DNA of 64,000 nt from Beroe forskalii (lineage: Eukaryota > Ctenophora > Nuda > Beroida > Beroidae). Numbering within the stretch: the stretch's first letter is position 1; the number at the start of each line of letters is the position of its first letter. The notes beneath the pieces were generated by a model. That model searched no databases and was not told the DNA's origin. It saw nothing but the letters and a program-made list of their open reading frames with translations. The DNA lies in contig WFMF01000523.1 in NCBI GenBank assembly GCA_011033025.1, forward strand, positions 52,414 through 116,413, in the 5' to 3' direction. Shown here one piece after another: positions 1 through 12,837 of this stretch. The translations under genes and the position numbers were made by a program.

Positions 1-757
1 CCTCTAGTGCTTTCTCAGAATATATTTATATTATTTCATTCTCTCGGAGATTTTTTCAAAAAAAATGTGATCAGTTGATAAACGATAAACGATACATGAT
101 ATAGTTGAATTAATTAATCTAATTAATAAAGCTTTGCCAATAGATGCAGGAAAATTATATTTGTAATCATTTCCATTTTTCATTAACTTCCATTTCTATT
201 TCTATTACTTTTCATTAAGATAATCTGTTCTATTGACCATAATTATTATATAATAATTATTATATATAATCTATATATAATAATCTATAAGTCTATATAT
301 AATAATCTATAAGTTTAAATTATTATTATTATTATTTACTTATTTATATTTATTACTGAGTGAATGAAATTGTGTGAGCTATAAATATTAAATTCTTGTT
401 TTACTAAATTCTTGTTTTACTTTCTATTTCTATAACTTCCATTTCTATTTCTATTTGAGCTCATTTGGCAAAAGTGTTGCCATCCTGGCAAATTCATATC
501 CCAATTTTTTTCCAAATTATGAGGGGTGAACCCTCATAAGGAGAATTATTAGCTATAGTATCATGTGGCATTGCTTCTAGACATTTGAAGGTCAGTAATT
601 TGGACCACAAAAATATAATGAAAATTGATCTCCATGATTTGATTGGTCATGATGACTTATATCCTTGATATGATTACATTGTCCTAAATCATTTGATAAT
701 GCGATTAGATAGAATAGTGGTTCATAGTGGGTGGGTTTGATTTCATAATTGAAATAT

Positions 758-899
758 CTGTTACCCATATGTGTGCAGACCGCTCGATTGACAGAGGCCT
801 CGATAAAGACTGTGGATTTCCTCTGCGCGCTTCAACGTTCTATTCAAATTTCATCAAAAGCCCTTTTCCAATCGAGCAGTCTGCACATATGGGTGACAG
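758..899. mobile_element. Short inverted-repeat (MITE-like) element
   Basis: The left end begins CTGTTACCCATATGTGTGC and the right end is its imperfect reverse complement, finishing CACATATGGGTGACAG. The arms are about 33 bp and the element about 142 bp. The short reading frames across it have no recognisable homology. No clear target duplication is visible. Confidence 0.6.
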
Positions 900-1564
900 C
901 ATTTTTGTTTTTGATTCCTTCAGGAAGTCTATGTCCAAGGCAATCCCGAGGATGATAGGTTTAATATTATTCAATTATAATGTAACCTGTGTTACATCAG
1001 AGATTTCTGTGTTTCACTGCCACAATGATAGATCATGTCAAATGTGATCAAAAATTGGTATTTTAGCAGTAACTAAGATTCATGATTGGTTAGGTTATGC
1101 TAGGTTGACTGGGCTTGCTACCTTGCTCTTTTTTGTTAGATGCAAGGTTCAAGTCCCAGGATAGATTCACTCATAAAAGTGGTTAACATGCCAAGGTTGA
1201 CCTTGGTAGGCCACATTTCCTGATTCTAAGAAGGAAAGAGCAAGTTATATTTCATTTTTTTAAACAGGGGGGTTGATTAACTCAACTTGGTAACTTGGTA
1301 TGGGTATATCTCATCAATGAGAGTAAATTAACTATATTTGAATTGAACTATATTATTTCAAACAATTTCAACTATATTATTTCAAATCAATTTCTTTGGT
1401 ATTTCTTAGAATGAGAATGAATTCTTTCCTTGGAATATGTCTAACTAACTTTTTACCACTCACAGGGTAGCAGTATGGAGTTGTGATGAATGATGATAAC
1501 CATGATGTCCCAATTGTTAATGACCGTTATAACTTAAGGTGATAAATTGTGGGGTGGGACAATT

Positions 1565-1709
1565 AATGGCTATTGAACTGAGTCATCAGGAGCAACCTGG
1601 AGATGGAGCAAAGTCAGAAAGTGGAAATGGATCCAGATCCATGTCCCCTTCCTGACTGTGCTCTAGACTGTGCAGTGCTCCTGATAACTAAGTTCAATAC
1701 CTAGCCATT
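1565..1709. mobile_element. Short inverted-repeat (MITE-like) element
   Basis: The left end AATGGCTATTGAACTGAGTC is matched by the reverse complement of the right end (AATGGCTAGGTATTGAACTT), both continuing into a shared ATCAGGAGCA block. The arms are about 31-35 bp and imperfect. An ATG-initiated 29-codon frame inside it looks exon-like but is explained by the fold-back. Confidence 0.6.
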
Positions 1710-2025
1710 TTTTTTAACCATCCATAACCTCCTTTTTGCTGATGGGGGTGCCACTGTCTCCCTGTCCCGATTGTCTCTAATTCAAAAATTAAATTGGGGC
1801 AAGGACATTTGGGACAAATGAGACAGAGATAATGGGTTCAAACAATGAAATTTGTTTTTGGATATTATGGACACTCATTAGACAGGAATGCAAATAATTC
1901 AAAGTCCAGTATGTTCCCAATCATGTTTATCAAGGATCAATTTTCCCAGCCCTTACACTTACAGCTGTTGTTCTCCTCAATGTTCTGTGTTCTTCTTGTT
2001 TTGAAGTAATTATATTTATCCTCAG

Positions 2026-4611
2026 ACCACGGCGGGGGCAGCCACCACCCCAACAACCCAGCAATGAGAATAGAGACAATCCCCCAATACCTCCTCCACG
2101 ACCCCCAAGACGAAGAAGAAACCAGGCACATGATCTCCGCCCTCGGTTTGAGTTAATTGCAAGTATTCAGTGAATCAAATATCTTTAGATATGTTGTTCC
2201 ATAGGTGTCGTTTTTTAAGATTTCATAACGTGAAACCATTCACTTTATTTTGGTTCACACAGCTCGGTATTGTAGTACTGTTTAGCTGTTTGTAGTGCTT
2301 TGTTTAAATGGCCAGTATTTACTTACTGACAAAGTTTTTATGAAAGAGACATTTGATTCATCAGTTATTTTTTTAGAGCTCAGAATTCAAATAAAATTTC
2401 AGTCAGCGGAGACGAGTTGAGCTTGAGCCTGATCTGCTCCCTGTGGATCTGCCAGATCTTCTCCAACCTCCCCTCCTTGGTGAAAATTTTCCCTTCCAAA
2501 ATCTGAATGTCAATGATCCTTTCGATTTTAGAGGACTGTTTGTATCAGATGATGAAGGAGAATCTGATGATAGTGATGATGATTCTGATGATGACGGAGA
2601 TGACAGTGATGACATGGACAGTAGCAGTACCACAAGTGGTAATGAGCCTCATGTTTTACCCCTGTTCAGATTAAACGAGGAAATGATGCACAATGTTGTC
2701 TCAGATGATGAGGATGATGAAGAAGATGGCGAAGACGATGTTAATGTCCTCAACTGGCACCCCTTCGAACCTTTTGGACCCTTGCTGGAGCAAGCAGCGG
2801 GCGAGCTCAACAATGTTATAGATGTGTTCCGGAGGATAGCTTATGGGCTGAATTCTACAAGGACCACCATACAGTTTGACACTCTTCCTCCTCCCCGCCC
2901 TCTTGATCCTCAGAAGATAGACTTGTACAGGGGCAATCTGCCGCCCATTGGCAGCATTCCCATTAACAGACACATACTCATCTCACCTTTCATTAGTGTC
3001 GTCGTAAGTTATGATCTGTTACTCTAGTGTTGGTTTAACTTGACTTTTCCATAAACAGTAACGTATTAGGAATATCTCAGCATATATTTGAGTGTTTTAG
3101 ATACAGCTTAATGTCCCCAATTACAGTTGTGACTTACATTCATCATTATTTGGACGCTAAAAATTTATAATCATAACTTATCTTTGATCTTCAATTTTGA
3201 ACCAATGTTTTCCGGGATCCCACATAAATTATAACTTTGAATAACCTTTCATAATTCAAAATGTGCAATGACCAGGTTGATGGGATGCCAACACAAAACC
3301 AACGAAAACACATATTTCTGACGAATTATACCAGAGATTGTTGGAATGGGCTGCAAGACTCAACTCTTCAATCCGAGCTCAGGATGCTGAACTCTAGAAT
3401 ATGGTGCACTGAGAAAACTGCGGAAATGCTCAAAAAGTACTACTACATTTTGTACATAGAGGTAATTTAATGGGGTCAGCAACTTGCCTTCTTTATAATA
3501 TTGTTTTATTCATCCATACAAAACAACTCTGAGCATTAAACAATATTCTAGTTTTAAATTTGCATTGTTATTATTAAAGTTGCTAGTTACTGACAGAATT
3601 AAGCGTTGGCAGATGGATTACTAATTGATAGTTCCAATAAAATAAAACCCTGTAAATAACCTTCAGATCCAAGATCTGCTGCACCTGCTGGTTCCCAACC
3701 GTTTCTACCAGATTCTGGTGGAAGAGGAAGCCTACAGACTGTCTGTCATGGCACTGCCTCTGGACACCATTCCCGGTTCCTGCATGTACTTCATGGCCAG
3801 GAAGGGGAAGTTTCTCCTGCACACTGGCTCTAATGCCGGTCAGGAAGCTTTCGGTCCCGCCTTCAAGAAGATCAAGGAACTAACACCCTCCCTCGACATT
3901 CTGTACATAGACTCGGCACTCTATTTCCCTGGTTCTCCTGACTCCTTCAGACACAAGTGTGAGGGCAGGGCGGGGTGCATGAACCGGCTCAAGTCGTTCT
4001 TGTTCGCCATGGCTAGCAAGGAGGAGAGTAACTACTTCTTCTCCATCCACTACCGGGTGGGCATGGAGAACTTCCTCCTGGACCTGGTCTCGTGGGTCAC
4101 TGACTGGAAGGTCGGCATCACGGAGGATCTCTACGAGTGGAACTACCGCGAACTCCTTGACTACCGGGAGAAGGTCGTTAAGATCGATCACCTGGACTGC
4201 CGCTACCTCAGTAACACCGTTCAGAGCAATACCCGTATCTTCTTCTACACTGACGAGTACTCAGACTTCGACCACGTGCAGGCCACGAACTCTGATCACG
4301 TGCGACTACATGTCATATACGACTACCACTCAGGGCTGGAGCGGGTCCGGGAGCCCCGGTGTTGTGGTAGTGTGATCTATCAGAAGTGCAGGACGTTCAG
4401 CAGCGACCCTGACGAGGAACACGACCCAAACTACTACGTGCTGTACCCCTCCCACCCCACCACCGCCCAAGTCAGGACTATCATCTCACACCTCAAACCA
4501 GACCAAGTGTTCGGACTGTCCCGCGCCCCGGGGGTTAACTTCACAGAGCTCAAGGACGACTTCAAGAAACTTACTGACGCTTACTCAAGGACCACTGATG
4601 TAAGAGAATGA
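2026..4611 (+). CDS. SNM1/Artemis-like MBL/beta-CASP protein, probable pseudo-nuclease (5' end missing)
   Basis: Four in-frame exons: 2026-2145, 2403-3003, 3276-3461 and 3667-4599. The last either splices at GTAAGA (4600) or reads three more codons to the TGA at 4609-4611. About 613 residues are visible. The first exon is Pro/Arg-rich. The second has a long Asp/Ser/Glu acidic tract. The third aligns with the SNM1 segment around the first metal motif, and the fourth with the rest of the MBL fold and the beta-CASP domain (IPGS, LLHTG, ILYIDSALYF, then a C-terminal SHLKP segment). Family members are DNA 5' exonucleases or hairpin endonucleases in interstrand crosslink repair, telomere processing and V(D)J joining. 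Here HxHxDH reads NYTRDC, the His of the HCPG motif is Thr (LDTIPGS), and the Asp of TGD is Ser (HTGSNA). A His in the C-terminal motif (YPSHPTT) may remain. I infer a non-catalytic or highly divergent protein. The 2145 donor (GTTTGA) is weak but is the only one I found that keeps frame. No initiator exon was found. Confidence 0.78.
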
Positions 4612-6989
4612 AATGATGGGGCTTGTTACTAATTCGTTTGATCGTTATGACTAGGGTTTTTAATTGTTATTAAACACATCTGAAGCTATCATGAAATAGT
4701 TCAAAGTTTGGGGGTTTGATAGTTCGTTCTTTTGTTCTTGTTTTGTGAACTTTCGCCGTGTTAAATTTGTACTATATACTTAATTGAATATATAATGCTA
4801 TTGCAGTGGTCCATATTTAGATTTTCTGATTTTGTGTCTGTTGTTTGCTGTTTTAAACATTTCAAAGATTTTATTTTCACAAATACTTACTAGGAACTTT
4901 GATACAATAGTACAATGAATTATGTTACAAATGTTACTGTTCAATAATTCAATATCAATTCGAACGTAAGGGTGCTGAAATTGCTCAGAAATATCAAATA
5001 GCAATAATATTAAAGCTGTAACATTAATAGTAATCTTTAATATTTTAAAATACAATCGATCATGCACAGTTTTGCGTATAATCCGCTATGAAAAAATAGA
5101 TATCGTTAACTGAAAAACTAACATACTAATATATGAAAATTTAACTCATTTGATAATCTCTTAAAGGTGCATGACGCGAAAAAAACAACTTTGCTTAAAA
5201 TAGTAGCAGATCACTAGTGGACCACTTCTATGTATATCCCGCAACGCGTGCCTAATTAGATCACCCTCATTAGAGCCCTCAAAGATTCCGCTTCCTACAG
5301 CACTGCAGCACCCTGCGCTGCATATCAATATCAATTACAGTACGCTAGCGAAACAGCAAAGCTAATTTGATTGTATCTGCAGTCCGTCTGCAACGTCGTT
5401 CTGTTTATGCGCAATATTTTGAAAAGCATACATAATGCGTCAGTAATAGTGATGATCAATCACGATCAATGATCAATAATGATCAATAATGATCAATAAT
5501 GATCAATAATGCATCTGGTATTTAATCAAACATCGAAGTTCAAGTCAATATAATCGGGGTTTTTGCTATGTTACAGTGTTAGCCAGTTTAATTTCCGTGA
5601 CCGTGTGGTTCTGAAACTGTTTCTTTCGATGACCGAAGTCAGCCATCAATACTCGATAAGTAACGTTCAACATTATTGAACTTATACTCTTATAATAAAT
5701 TAACTTATAATAACTTAACTTTTTTTTAGCTGCTATGACATTTTATCTGTCACGAACTATAAACTTATAAACGTCTAATGAATGATGAAAGGATCAACTT
5801 TATCAGTAGGTAGGTGGTTGGAGATGTTTTTTAGGTGATGGTAGGTATCTGCACTCTTGAAGGCAAAGGATCGGTCCCTGGTTCGTGAACGTGTCTTCTC
5901 ATGAAACTTCTGTTTAAAAACCTTAAACCGTTGTATTTGTGTATTTTATTCCTATTCTTGTCGTGAGAGTGTTGGTACATCATGACAATACGAACTAGAA
6001 AACACTGATCTCTGATGGCTTCCGTCTCCATCCCTTTTGCATTATCATTGTTCTTATAATGCCTACTCACCCTGCCACATGGCCGGATCAAGTACATATA
6101 AACCGACCATTTTCTCAAACTCCTGTTAGGATGATTTTTTCTACAAGAACTATAGAACTGTCATTCTGTTATCATGGCGATTGAAACTACGTAATGTTAG
6201 TTGGAAATCAGAAGCTTTCCAAAATCATGTGATTATTGTCGACAGCCGAGCCTTATTACGTACCCTTTTCATCTACTTTTGGTCCTATGAGCATAGCTTA
6301 CCAGCCAAAATGATATACTATGACGCTATATAGGAGAGTGACATGAATCAACAACATGAAAGCATAAACTTTGTGTCTTTTCAAACTTTTTATTCGATTG
6401 TTGTGGCAAAAAAAGTTAAAAAGGGATTGGGAAAATGTGCGTAGACATATACAATTTTCAAAATTATGCAGAATAAAAGTTTGGAATGAAACAGCACACC
6501 GTGAAACACGCATAACTGTACACAAACAGTGAAACGTAAAGTAAACAATACACACACAGAAGCGCGGGTGCTGCAGTTTCGATTCCGGCACAAATTAGTT
6601 TATCCAATTAGACCGGTAATACGTGGAAATTACACGCCCATACTTACCACAAGTTAATGTTATGATATAACGAACATATTAAGCCAATAAAAAGTATATG
6701 TAAATTTTTCATGAAAATCGCGTCATGCACCTTTAACTCACTGATGAAAAAGGCATTATTTTTGTGCATGTATTTTTGTGCAATACAAAATTCTCCATGT
6801 TACAATATTGTTGAAAGTTGCTCTATCAAAAGTTGATTTGTTATTTATAATGGTTGAATACTATTCTATAATAATTATCCTGCATTTTCAAGATTTGTGT
6901 CTTTGTCCCTTGGATTTATCAAATAATTTAATAAATCATCTAACATTAGCTCGCTGATCAGCATACTTGTCATAATTTTGGTGAGCGCT
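4612..6989. other. Intergenic or intronic AT-rich sequence
   Basis: No supported gene. A short GATCAATAAT tandem run lies near 5460-5510. The small open frames here lack homology, codon bias and flanking splice sites. Confidence 0.5.
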
Positions 6990-7535
6990 TTATTTCTCTC
7001 CCGTTCTTCACTCCACCCTTCGTTCTTCACTCCACCCTTCGTTCTTCACTCCGTCCTTCGTTCTTCACTCCACCCTTCGTTCTTCACTCCACCCTTCGTT
7101 CTTCACTCCACCCTTCGTTCTTCACTCCGTCCTTCGTTCTTCACTCCACCCTTTGTTCTTCAATCCACCCTTCGTTCTTCACTCCATCCTTTGTTCTTAA
7201 CTCCACCCTTCGTTCTTCACTCCACCCTTCGTTCTTCACTCCACCCTTCGTTCTTCACTCCACCCTTCGTTCTTCACTCCACCCTTCGTTCTTCACTCCA
7301 CCTTTCGTTCTTCACTCAACCCTTCGTTCTTCACTCCACCCTTCGTTCTTCACTCCGTCCTTCGTTCTTCACTCCGTCCTTCGTTTTTCACTCCACCCTT
7401 CGTTCTTCACTCCGCCATTTGTTCGTCACTCGTCCCTTCGTTCGTCACTCCATCCTTTGTTCGTCACTCCACCCTTCGTTCTTCACTCCACCCTTCGTTC
7501 TTCACTCCACTCTTCGTTCTTCACTACAACCTGTG
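6990..7535 (+). repeat. 19-bp minisatellite (about 28 copies)
   Basis: Tandem copies of CCTTCGTTCTTCACTCCAC with point variants (CCGTC, CCATC, TTCGTCAC). A 191-codon open frame across it results from the repeat lacking stops: a 19-bp unit cycles through all frames every 57 bp. It is not a protein gene. Confidence 0.9.
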
Positions 7536-9068
7536 GATATTGCTGTGTTATGACTTCATGAGATGCTTTATTGACGAATACACTAGTTTTGAACGTTATT
7601 TATTAATTTGTCCTCAATTAAAAAAAGCGATAGTTTGGTGAGTTCACAATTTCTGGCCAAAAATCGAGTTAAAACTTCTTGATTTTTTGTGCTAGGAAAT
7701 GGGTTATATTGTGAGGTTACAATATCCAGGCTTTATATCTTCAGTAAGACTTTTAGAAATGTCGAGGAAAAAAACGTGTTTCAGCATTCTAAATTCGTTC
7801 ATTTTGCCTACCGCATCCATGGTCATGAACGTACTCGTGCAAATTATCATAGTTTATCGCTAGATTTAATGCTTTGCATCTTTTTGCATCTAGCAATTAA
7901 TTTTGTTATGCGAACTTGGAAGTATTGGGATCTTCTATGTATAGTTCTATAGTTCTATATATACTTATATAATAGTTCTATATTTTATCTGGGTTTGTCT
8001 TGAGAAACACAATTTTTATAAACCAACATTTGACACAATAGTTATGTTAGAACCTATGGTTCTAATACAACCGTTTATTTGAAGTTTATACTGCTGCATT
8101 ATAATATGGTTTTAGACAATGAATATAATTTTTGTCGGATGAACTGGCAAGGGATCTTCTGGAAGTTATCGGTTTCTGTTCTTACTTCTTTCTTTTAATA
8201 AATGATGTTATTTAGGTGTCTTCTAGGTGTCTTACTGATTTACCTTGAATTATTGCAGTCCAAATTGGTCCAATCTCACTCCTTACAGTATCTTCTTTAG
8301 TTCTTTGTTCTTCACTTCTGCCTTCCTTCTGAAATGAAAATTCAGGCAAATTGATTCTCGTGTGTTTCAAATAATGTCACTAATAAGCTTATCATTAAAA
8401 ACCAAATATTATAATCTATCAAAGTCGTCAACCTAGGAAAGTAAGAGCTCCTTAATAATTGCTTCATTGAAATTCTGAGGCATGACAGGGAAACATGGTG
8501 AAACTAGAGCTACCTTGAAGGTCGTCATGTCAGGAAGTGTTTCTTCTCAGGTCGCAGCATGGCAGCTTCTTTTCTCAGGTTGTCTGGTCGCAACTCCCTT
8601 GGTTTATAATACTCACCGCGTACAATTGATAGGTGGTTGAGATGACGTCACTATTTTAGTTTAAAGTGGTAACTTGATTTCGCTGAACCGCCCATTTTTG
8701 AGCACGGGGATGTCCCCTCGTTTAGCAAACGGCGATTCAGAAAAATACCGTAATAGGTACCCTCTAAGTATTGATTACGTGAATTTAAGTTCTGATATGA
8801 TCATGCCCAACATGATCATATTATCTCTAAGAAAGTTTGATAAGACACGTCATAGTCATGCCGAATAACCGAAAAGAAAAGGGGGGGATAACACGAGACA
8901 TTTCTGCGTGCATTTAAATCAAATAATCGCTAGCTTCGTTGAGATTGATTACTACCCATCTATTACGATGTGATATATATTAGTATATTATAGTAACGCA
9001 TAGTTTTTGATATTGGTAAGTTGACTGGTATCTGATCTAATAAAATAATAAATGTATAAGAAATTGAC
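7536..9068. other. No recognisable gene
   Basis: AT-rich sequence with short open frames only. I see no domain, no exon with convincing splice sites and no clear repeat. Confidence 0.45.
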
Positions 9069-9549
9069 CTGGAAGTCTATAGACGTATCTACAGTAGGTT
9101 TCTGTACTGTGTACGTCTTTATTCCATATCCAAGCATTAGATGAAACTCCCCCACAATCCATAGCAGTATTTTGGGTGCCGACAACACTTTCTTCCCAGT
9201 CAGGTTGAGGCTGAAAGTCTGTTCTATACCATCCCTCAGGTTTGGAAGATGAACATCGCCATTCTGTAGTATTCTCTGTTGTCATGATCACTTCACCCTT
9301 ATCGTTCTTTAACCATGCCCAAATTCCGCTGAACTCACTGCTCTTTTTTTCACACTCTATTGCTAGGACAAATTGCTTTCCCGGGATGAATTCAACGTAG
9401 TCAATAAAATCCCACTTCAATTGTTTAGGACGGCTATAGAATTTTCCATTGACGTAAATTGATACCTCTTTATCACAAGTAACCGCTAGAGTGTACTCGC
9501 CAGTGTTAGAACCTGTTGAAGGTTTATTTTTACCCAGTACGCATATCAT
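9069..9549 (-). CDS. Exon(s) of a secreted-type carbohydrate-binding-like domain protein (partial)
   Basis: The reverse strand reads a 160-residue open segment typical of galactose-binding-like beta-sandwich modules attached to glycoside hydrolases and secreted adhesion proteins: EYTLAVTCDKEVSIYVNGK, then FIPGKQFVLAIECE, IWAWLKNDKGEV, then KPEGWYRTDFQPQPDWEES. The order of YVNG, the G-x-x-V-L-A-I-E strand, the W-x-W-L-K strand and a GW...D...W segment supports the assignment. Four cysteines suggest an extracellular protein. The exon probably begins after the CAACAG acceptor at 9513-9518, although an ATG at 9549 is in frame. It probably ends at 9069 (CTTCCAG then GTCAAT, a weak donor). An 18-nt candidate microexon (9801-9818) with good splice signals lies upstream. 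The rest of the gene was not found. Confidence 0.55.
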
Positions 9550-11399
9550 GAATGTGTTTTACTTCATTATAGATCTTTGATTTTATTGGTAAGTGGTTTA
9601 TACATTTATTTATTAAATTGATAGGATTAAGTACTAAATATTATGATCTATGTACTCATGAAATTCTAAAAACATACTGTTTTATAAACTTACTATTGCA
9701 ATATTTATGAACCTTGATAAACGACAAATTGAAATGGTGACATAAACTCATTAAGGCTAAAGCCCCCTATGGAATGTACACTACAGACCTTTTAACTTAC
9801 CCTCAATGAATCGCAGTCCTGTTAGGAGAATGAGTTAGACGAAATGTCGCCCAGGTAGACCATTGCTGATCTCTGCAAACCATACCTCTTCCTCACATCC
9901 GGTCTATAATTGTTTCACCTTAAGTTAGTTACAGATGTCAATTTACATACGAATTCTACCATAACTAGATACCATCGGTGATCAAGTTTTAGTATTAGAG
10001 TGGAATTATTTAGGATAAGGTATTTTTGAAAGCAGGATGGAGGATTGGGTGACCTTGTGACATAAACATTTTCAATTTGGGTTTCTCCGAGCGTTTGATG
10101 CGAGATTCCTGTTTAAGCTCATGAAGGACACATTGCTGACAGACACGATGTCACTTGACCAAGTAACGCTGATATGACGCTAGACATTGAATAGTAAATT
10201 TGCGAGCTGAGAAAAATGGAATCTACCACGACGACGACTTTTCTTTGTTCTTTTAATAAATACTGATTACTGATTCTAGTGATTATGAAACATGTTTTCT
10301 GTACGTAGCATCTTGCTTCTTCCAGTTAGTTAATACACTATACAGAATTTCACCTCAGTCATATCAAATAACTTAATGTGAAGCTATCTATGGCCAGGGA
10401 GTTTCACTATTTAGAGTTCAAGCATTTGAAGATCACTTTGTGTAAGTACTTATTTGATCCGATTTGATTCAACTTTCTTTGGATATAACTTATCAGGATC
10501 AATAAGTCACACAGCCTTCCCCAATTGGCTATTTAACAGCAAGTAAATTATTGAGGAGTTGAGGGTATACTGGAATGGAAAATCATGACATCTAATTTAC
10601 ATTTTTGCTTGCGGTAAGCAAACTCAATACGGCACGATATGGACTGCTAAGATAATGAAATGGCACCATCTCTCGTTTTCTCGCCATGCCTCTCTGCTGC
10701 CAGTTAAATAAGAATAAGGTATTTTCGAAAAACTAGGAAAGCTATTCTTATTAAGGCAACGTTTAATAATCTACAAGATTGGAAAGATAATACTGTATCC
10801 TCTTTCAATCAGTTTTGGAAAACTTTTTAAGATTGAAAATGAAAGTTTCAAATTCAGTACAAATGTTAGCATACCTAAGAGCCTAAGGATTTGACTATAA
10901 AATACATAATGGCCTATTTCTAGAGGTACTACTTAAGATCTCAACCTCTTACTAATTATGAGCTTGTTAAGATAATAGCATAAACTTAACCCCAAACACT
11001 GAAAGTAATTGCAAAATACCCTTATGTAATTAGAATAAGATAGTTGAACTTGCATTGCAATTGGCTTTTTAGCTTGAAATATCCCAGTTAAAAGCATTTA
11101 ATAAGCTCGCCTGGATGAATCACTGCTAACTGCTATTCTAATCAATGATAAGGTGCTCGTACAATATACATCTTGTGAGTTGTACACATACTAAGATTTC
11201 CATGATTTACTGGCAAATTTACCGGTTTTGCCATCCACAAGATATACTTGTGTCAATACGCCACAATGCCAAAAAAATCTTTGACTTGTATGAGAATTTG
11301 AAGAGACTAAAGGTTTTATGTAGCGGTTTTAAGAATATCTCAGTAACCTAGCTGGGAGCTTGTGATACCATTGTTGATCTTAATGCGGTGTAACTGATA
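9550..11399. other. No recognisable gene
   Basis: AT-rich sequence. Apart from the tentative microexon at 9801-9818 there is nothing I can assign. Confidence 0.4.
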
Positions 11400-11474
11400 T
11401 AGAGTTAGTTTGTTCTGGGCTTGAAAATGGAGCTGAGGCTACCTCTTCTGCACAATGTGAGCCCTCGAAATTTT

Positions 11475-11795
11475 GGTTTTTGGGCGATAAGTCGAAAAAT
11501 AATGGTCGAGGGGCTTTAAAACCGTGACCTTCCCCCACTAATGTGCTGATTGCGGTTATTTTAATGTGGTTGGTTCACTCCCAACTCCAAAAGGAACCAA
11601 AGTTACATTTTTCTCAGAGCGATGGCCAAGCGGGTGATAAAAATTCCATTTTTGAGCCATAACTCAAAAACGAACGGCCTGGTGGCCTTGGAACCATCAT
11701 CCGCCCGACATAATGTGCCCATTGCGGTCATTTTAAGGTGGTTGGATTGCTCCTAACTCCTTAGGGGGCCGAAATTAGGGCATTTTTACCATGCG
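11475..11795. repeat. Diverged direct duplication (~175-bp period)
   Basis: Two imperfect direct copies, about 11475-11620 and 11650-11795. They share TAATGTGC, ATTGCGGT, ATTTTAA, GTGGTTGG and CTAACTCC/CCAACTCC in the same order. The tail holds GGGCGTGGCC and GGGCGTGGTC. This looks like a degraded repetitive element without coding capacity. Confidence 0.5.
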
Positions 11796-12670
11796 CAAAA
11801 CAGCAAAAATGGGCGTGGCCAAAAAAGGGCGTGGTCGGCCGATACAAAATTGCCAACAGGGCCAGTTCGTTTCATCAAGGTCTAAAATAGCACATCCAGT
11901 TGCTAAATCGTTTTTAACATCCAAAGCCAACGGATTTTGATATTTGACCAATTCATCCCTGACTAATAACGCAGACTTGTGGCGCCATATGTATGGTGTA
12001 ATGCTCCGTTATATCAACTTCATGTACATTTATTTCTGTGCGCCGTCATTTCTATCTGTGAGTGTTCGGTTCTTATTTTAGATCGGGTTGAAAATAATGA
12101 TAATGGTGCAATACTTATTGATCAACAAATGAGTGTATACATGTGCATTTCGATACATTCTTAAGATTTAGCTTACTACAATACTACATTCTAAAGATTT
12201 CGCTTTCTACATAAGTACATACAATCGTGTTCTCTACGAGATTCGCATAAGATTGTACCTCTCAAGTTGAGTCAGTTTTTTAATGGTTGTGATTTGAATT
12301 ATTTTGTTTTCGATTGAGTACTTTTTCATACTTGATTCATGCTTTTATGGCAATGAAAGATCATAAAAATTTTTGTAAAGTACCTACATAAACTACGTCA
12401 TACACTAACAGTATACATCAATGCTGGGTGCTGGTTCTATTCTTTGGAATTTGAATATATTCGCTGAATTGACCCCGACACGATGATGATGTTGACTTTT
12501 ACAAATTCATCGGTGGCAATTTTTTTTTCAAAATTTTCGCCTGTTTCAATTATGAAATAGGGCACCTGTTCTCTATAAAGCATTGCCTTCGAATAATTAA
12601 TAAGTTCATTCGTACTAATATTATGTTTTAAATTTCCTTTGATTGCTGCATAAATGGCAGGGTAATAATA

Positions 12671-12837
12671 CAGTAAATACACACTTGGGTGTGTAAATTA
12701 CCATCGTAATTGCACTCGCAAGCTCGTGCAATTACTCCAATAAATGCACTCGCAAGCTCGTGCATTTATTGCATGAATTCCACTCGCAAGCTCGTGGAAT
12801 TAATGTGGTAATTACACACCCAAGTGTGTATTTACCG
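12671..12837. mobile_element. Fold-back element: outer TIR enclosing three hairpins with one common loop
   Basis: The outer arms CAGTAAATACACACTTGGG and the reverse complement of the right end (CGGTAAATACACACTTGGG) pair over about 36 bp and are flanked by TA on both sides. Inside are three consecutive perfect hairpins with the identical 10-base loop TCGCAAGCTC. Their stems differ: GTAATTGCAC (12706-12735), AATAAATGCAC (12739-12770) and AATTCCAC (12776-12801). No coding capacity. Confidence 0.75.

Larger units (their letters stand above)
1..2025. other. AT-rich non-coding region upstream of the SNM1-like gene
   Basis: No convincing exon is seen. The stretch is AT-rich, with simple TA and TTATTA runs near 240-345 and two short inverted-repeat elements listed separately. 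The SNM1-like gene needs at least one more upstream exon carrying its initiator ATG. I could not place it. Confidence 0.5.

Noticed and set aside
1098..1165. tRNA-like B box (GGTTCAAGTCC)
   Set aside because: No matching A box at the right distance and no cloverleaf can be drawn. At most it is a SINE remnant.
1566..1655. ATG exon of 29 codons, a candidate first exon of the SNM1-like gene
   Set aside because: It lies inside an inverted-repeat element and has no usable in-frame donor.
6978..7553. 191-codon Ser/Leu/Pro repeat protein
   Set aside because: It is a 19-bp minisatellite lacking stops. The translated pattern follows the DNA unit, with no splice or start context.
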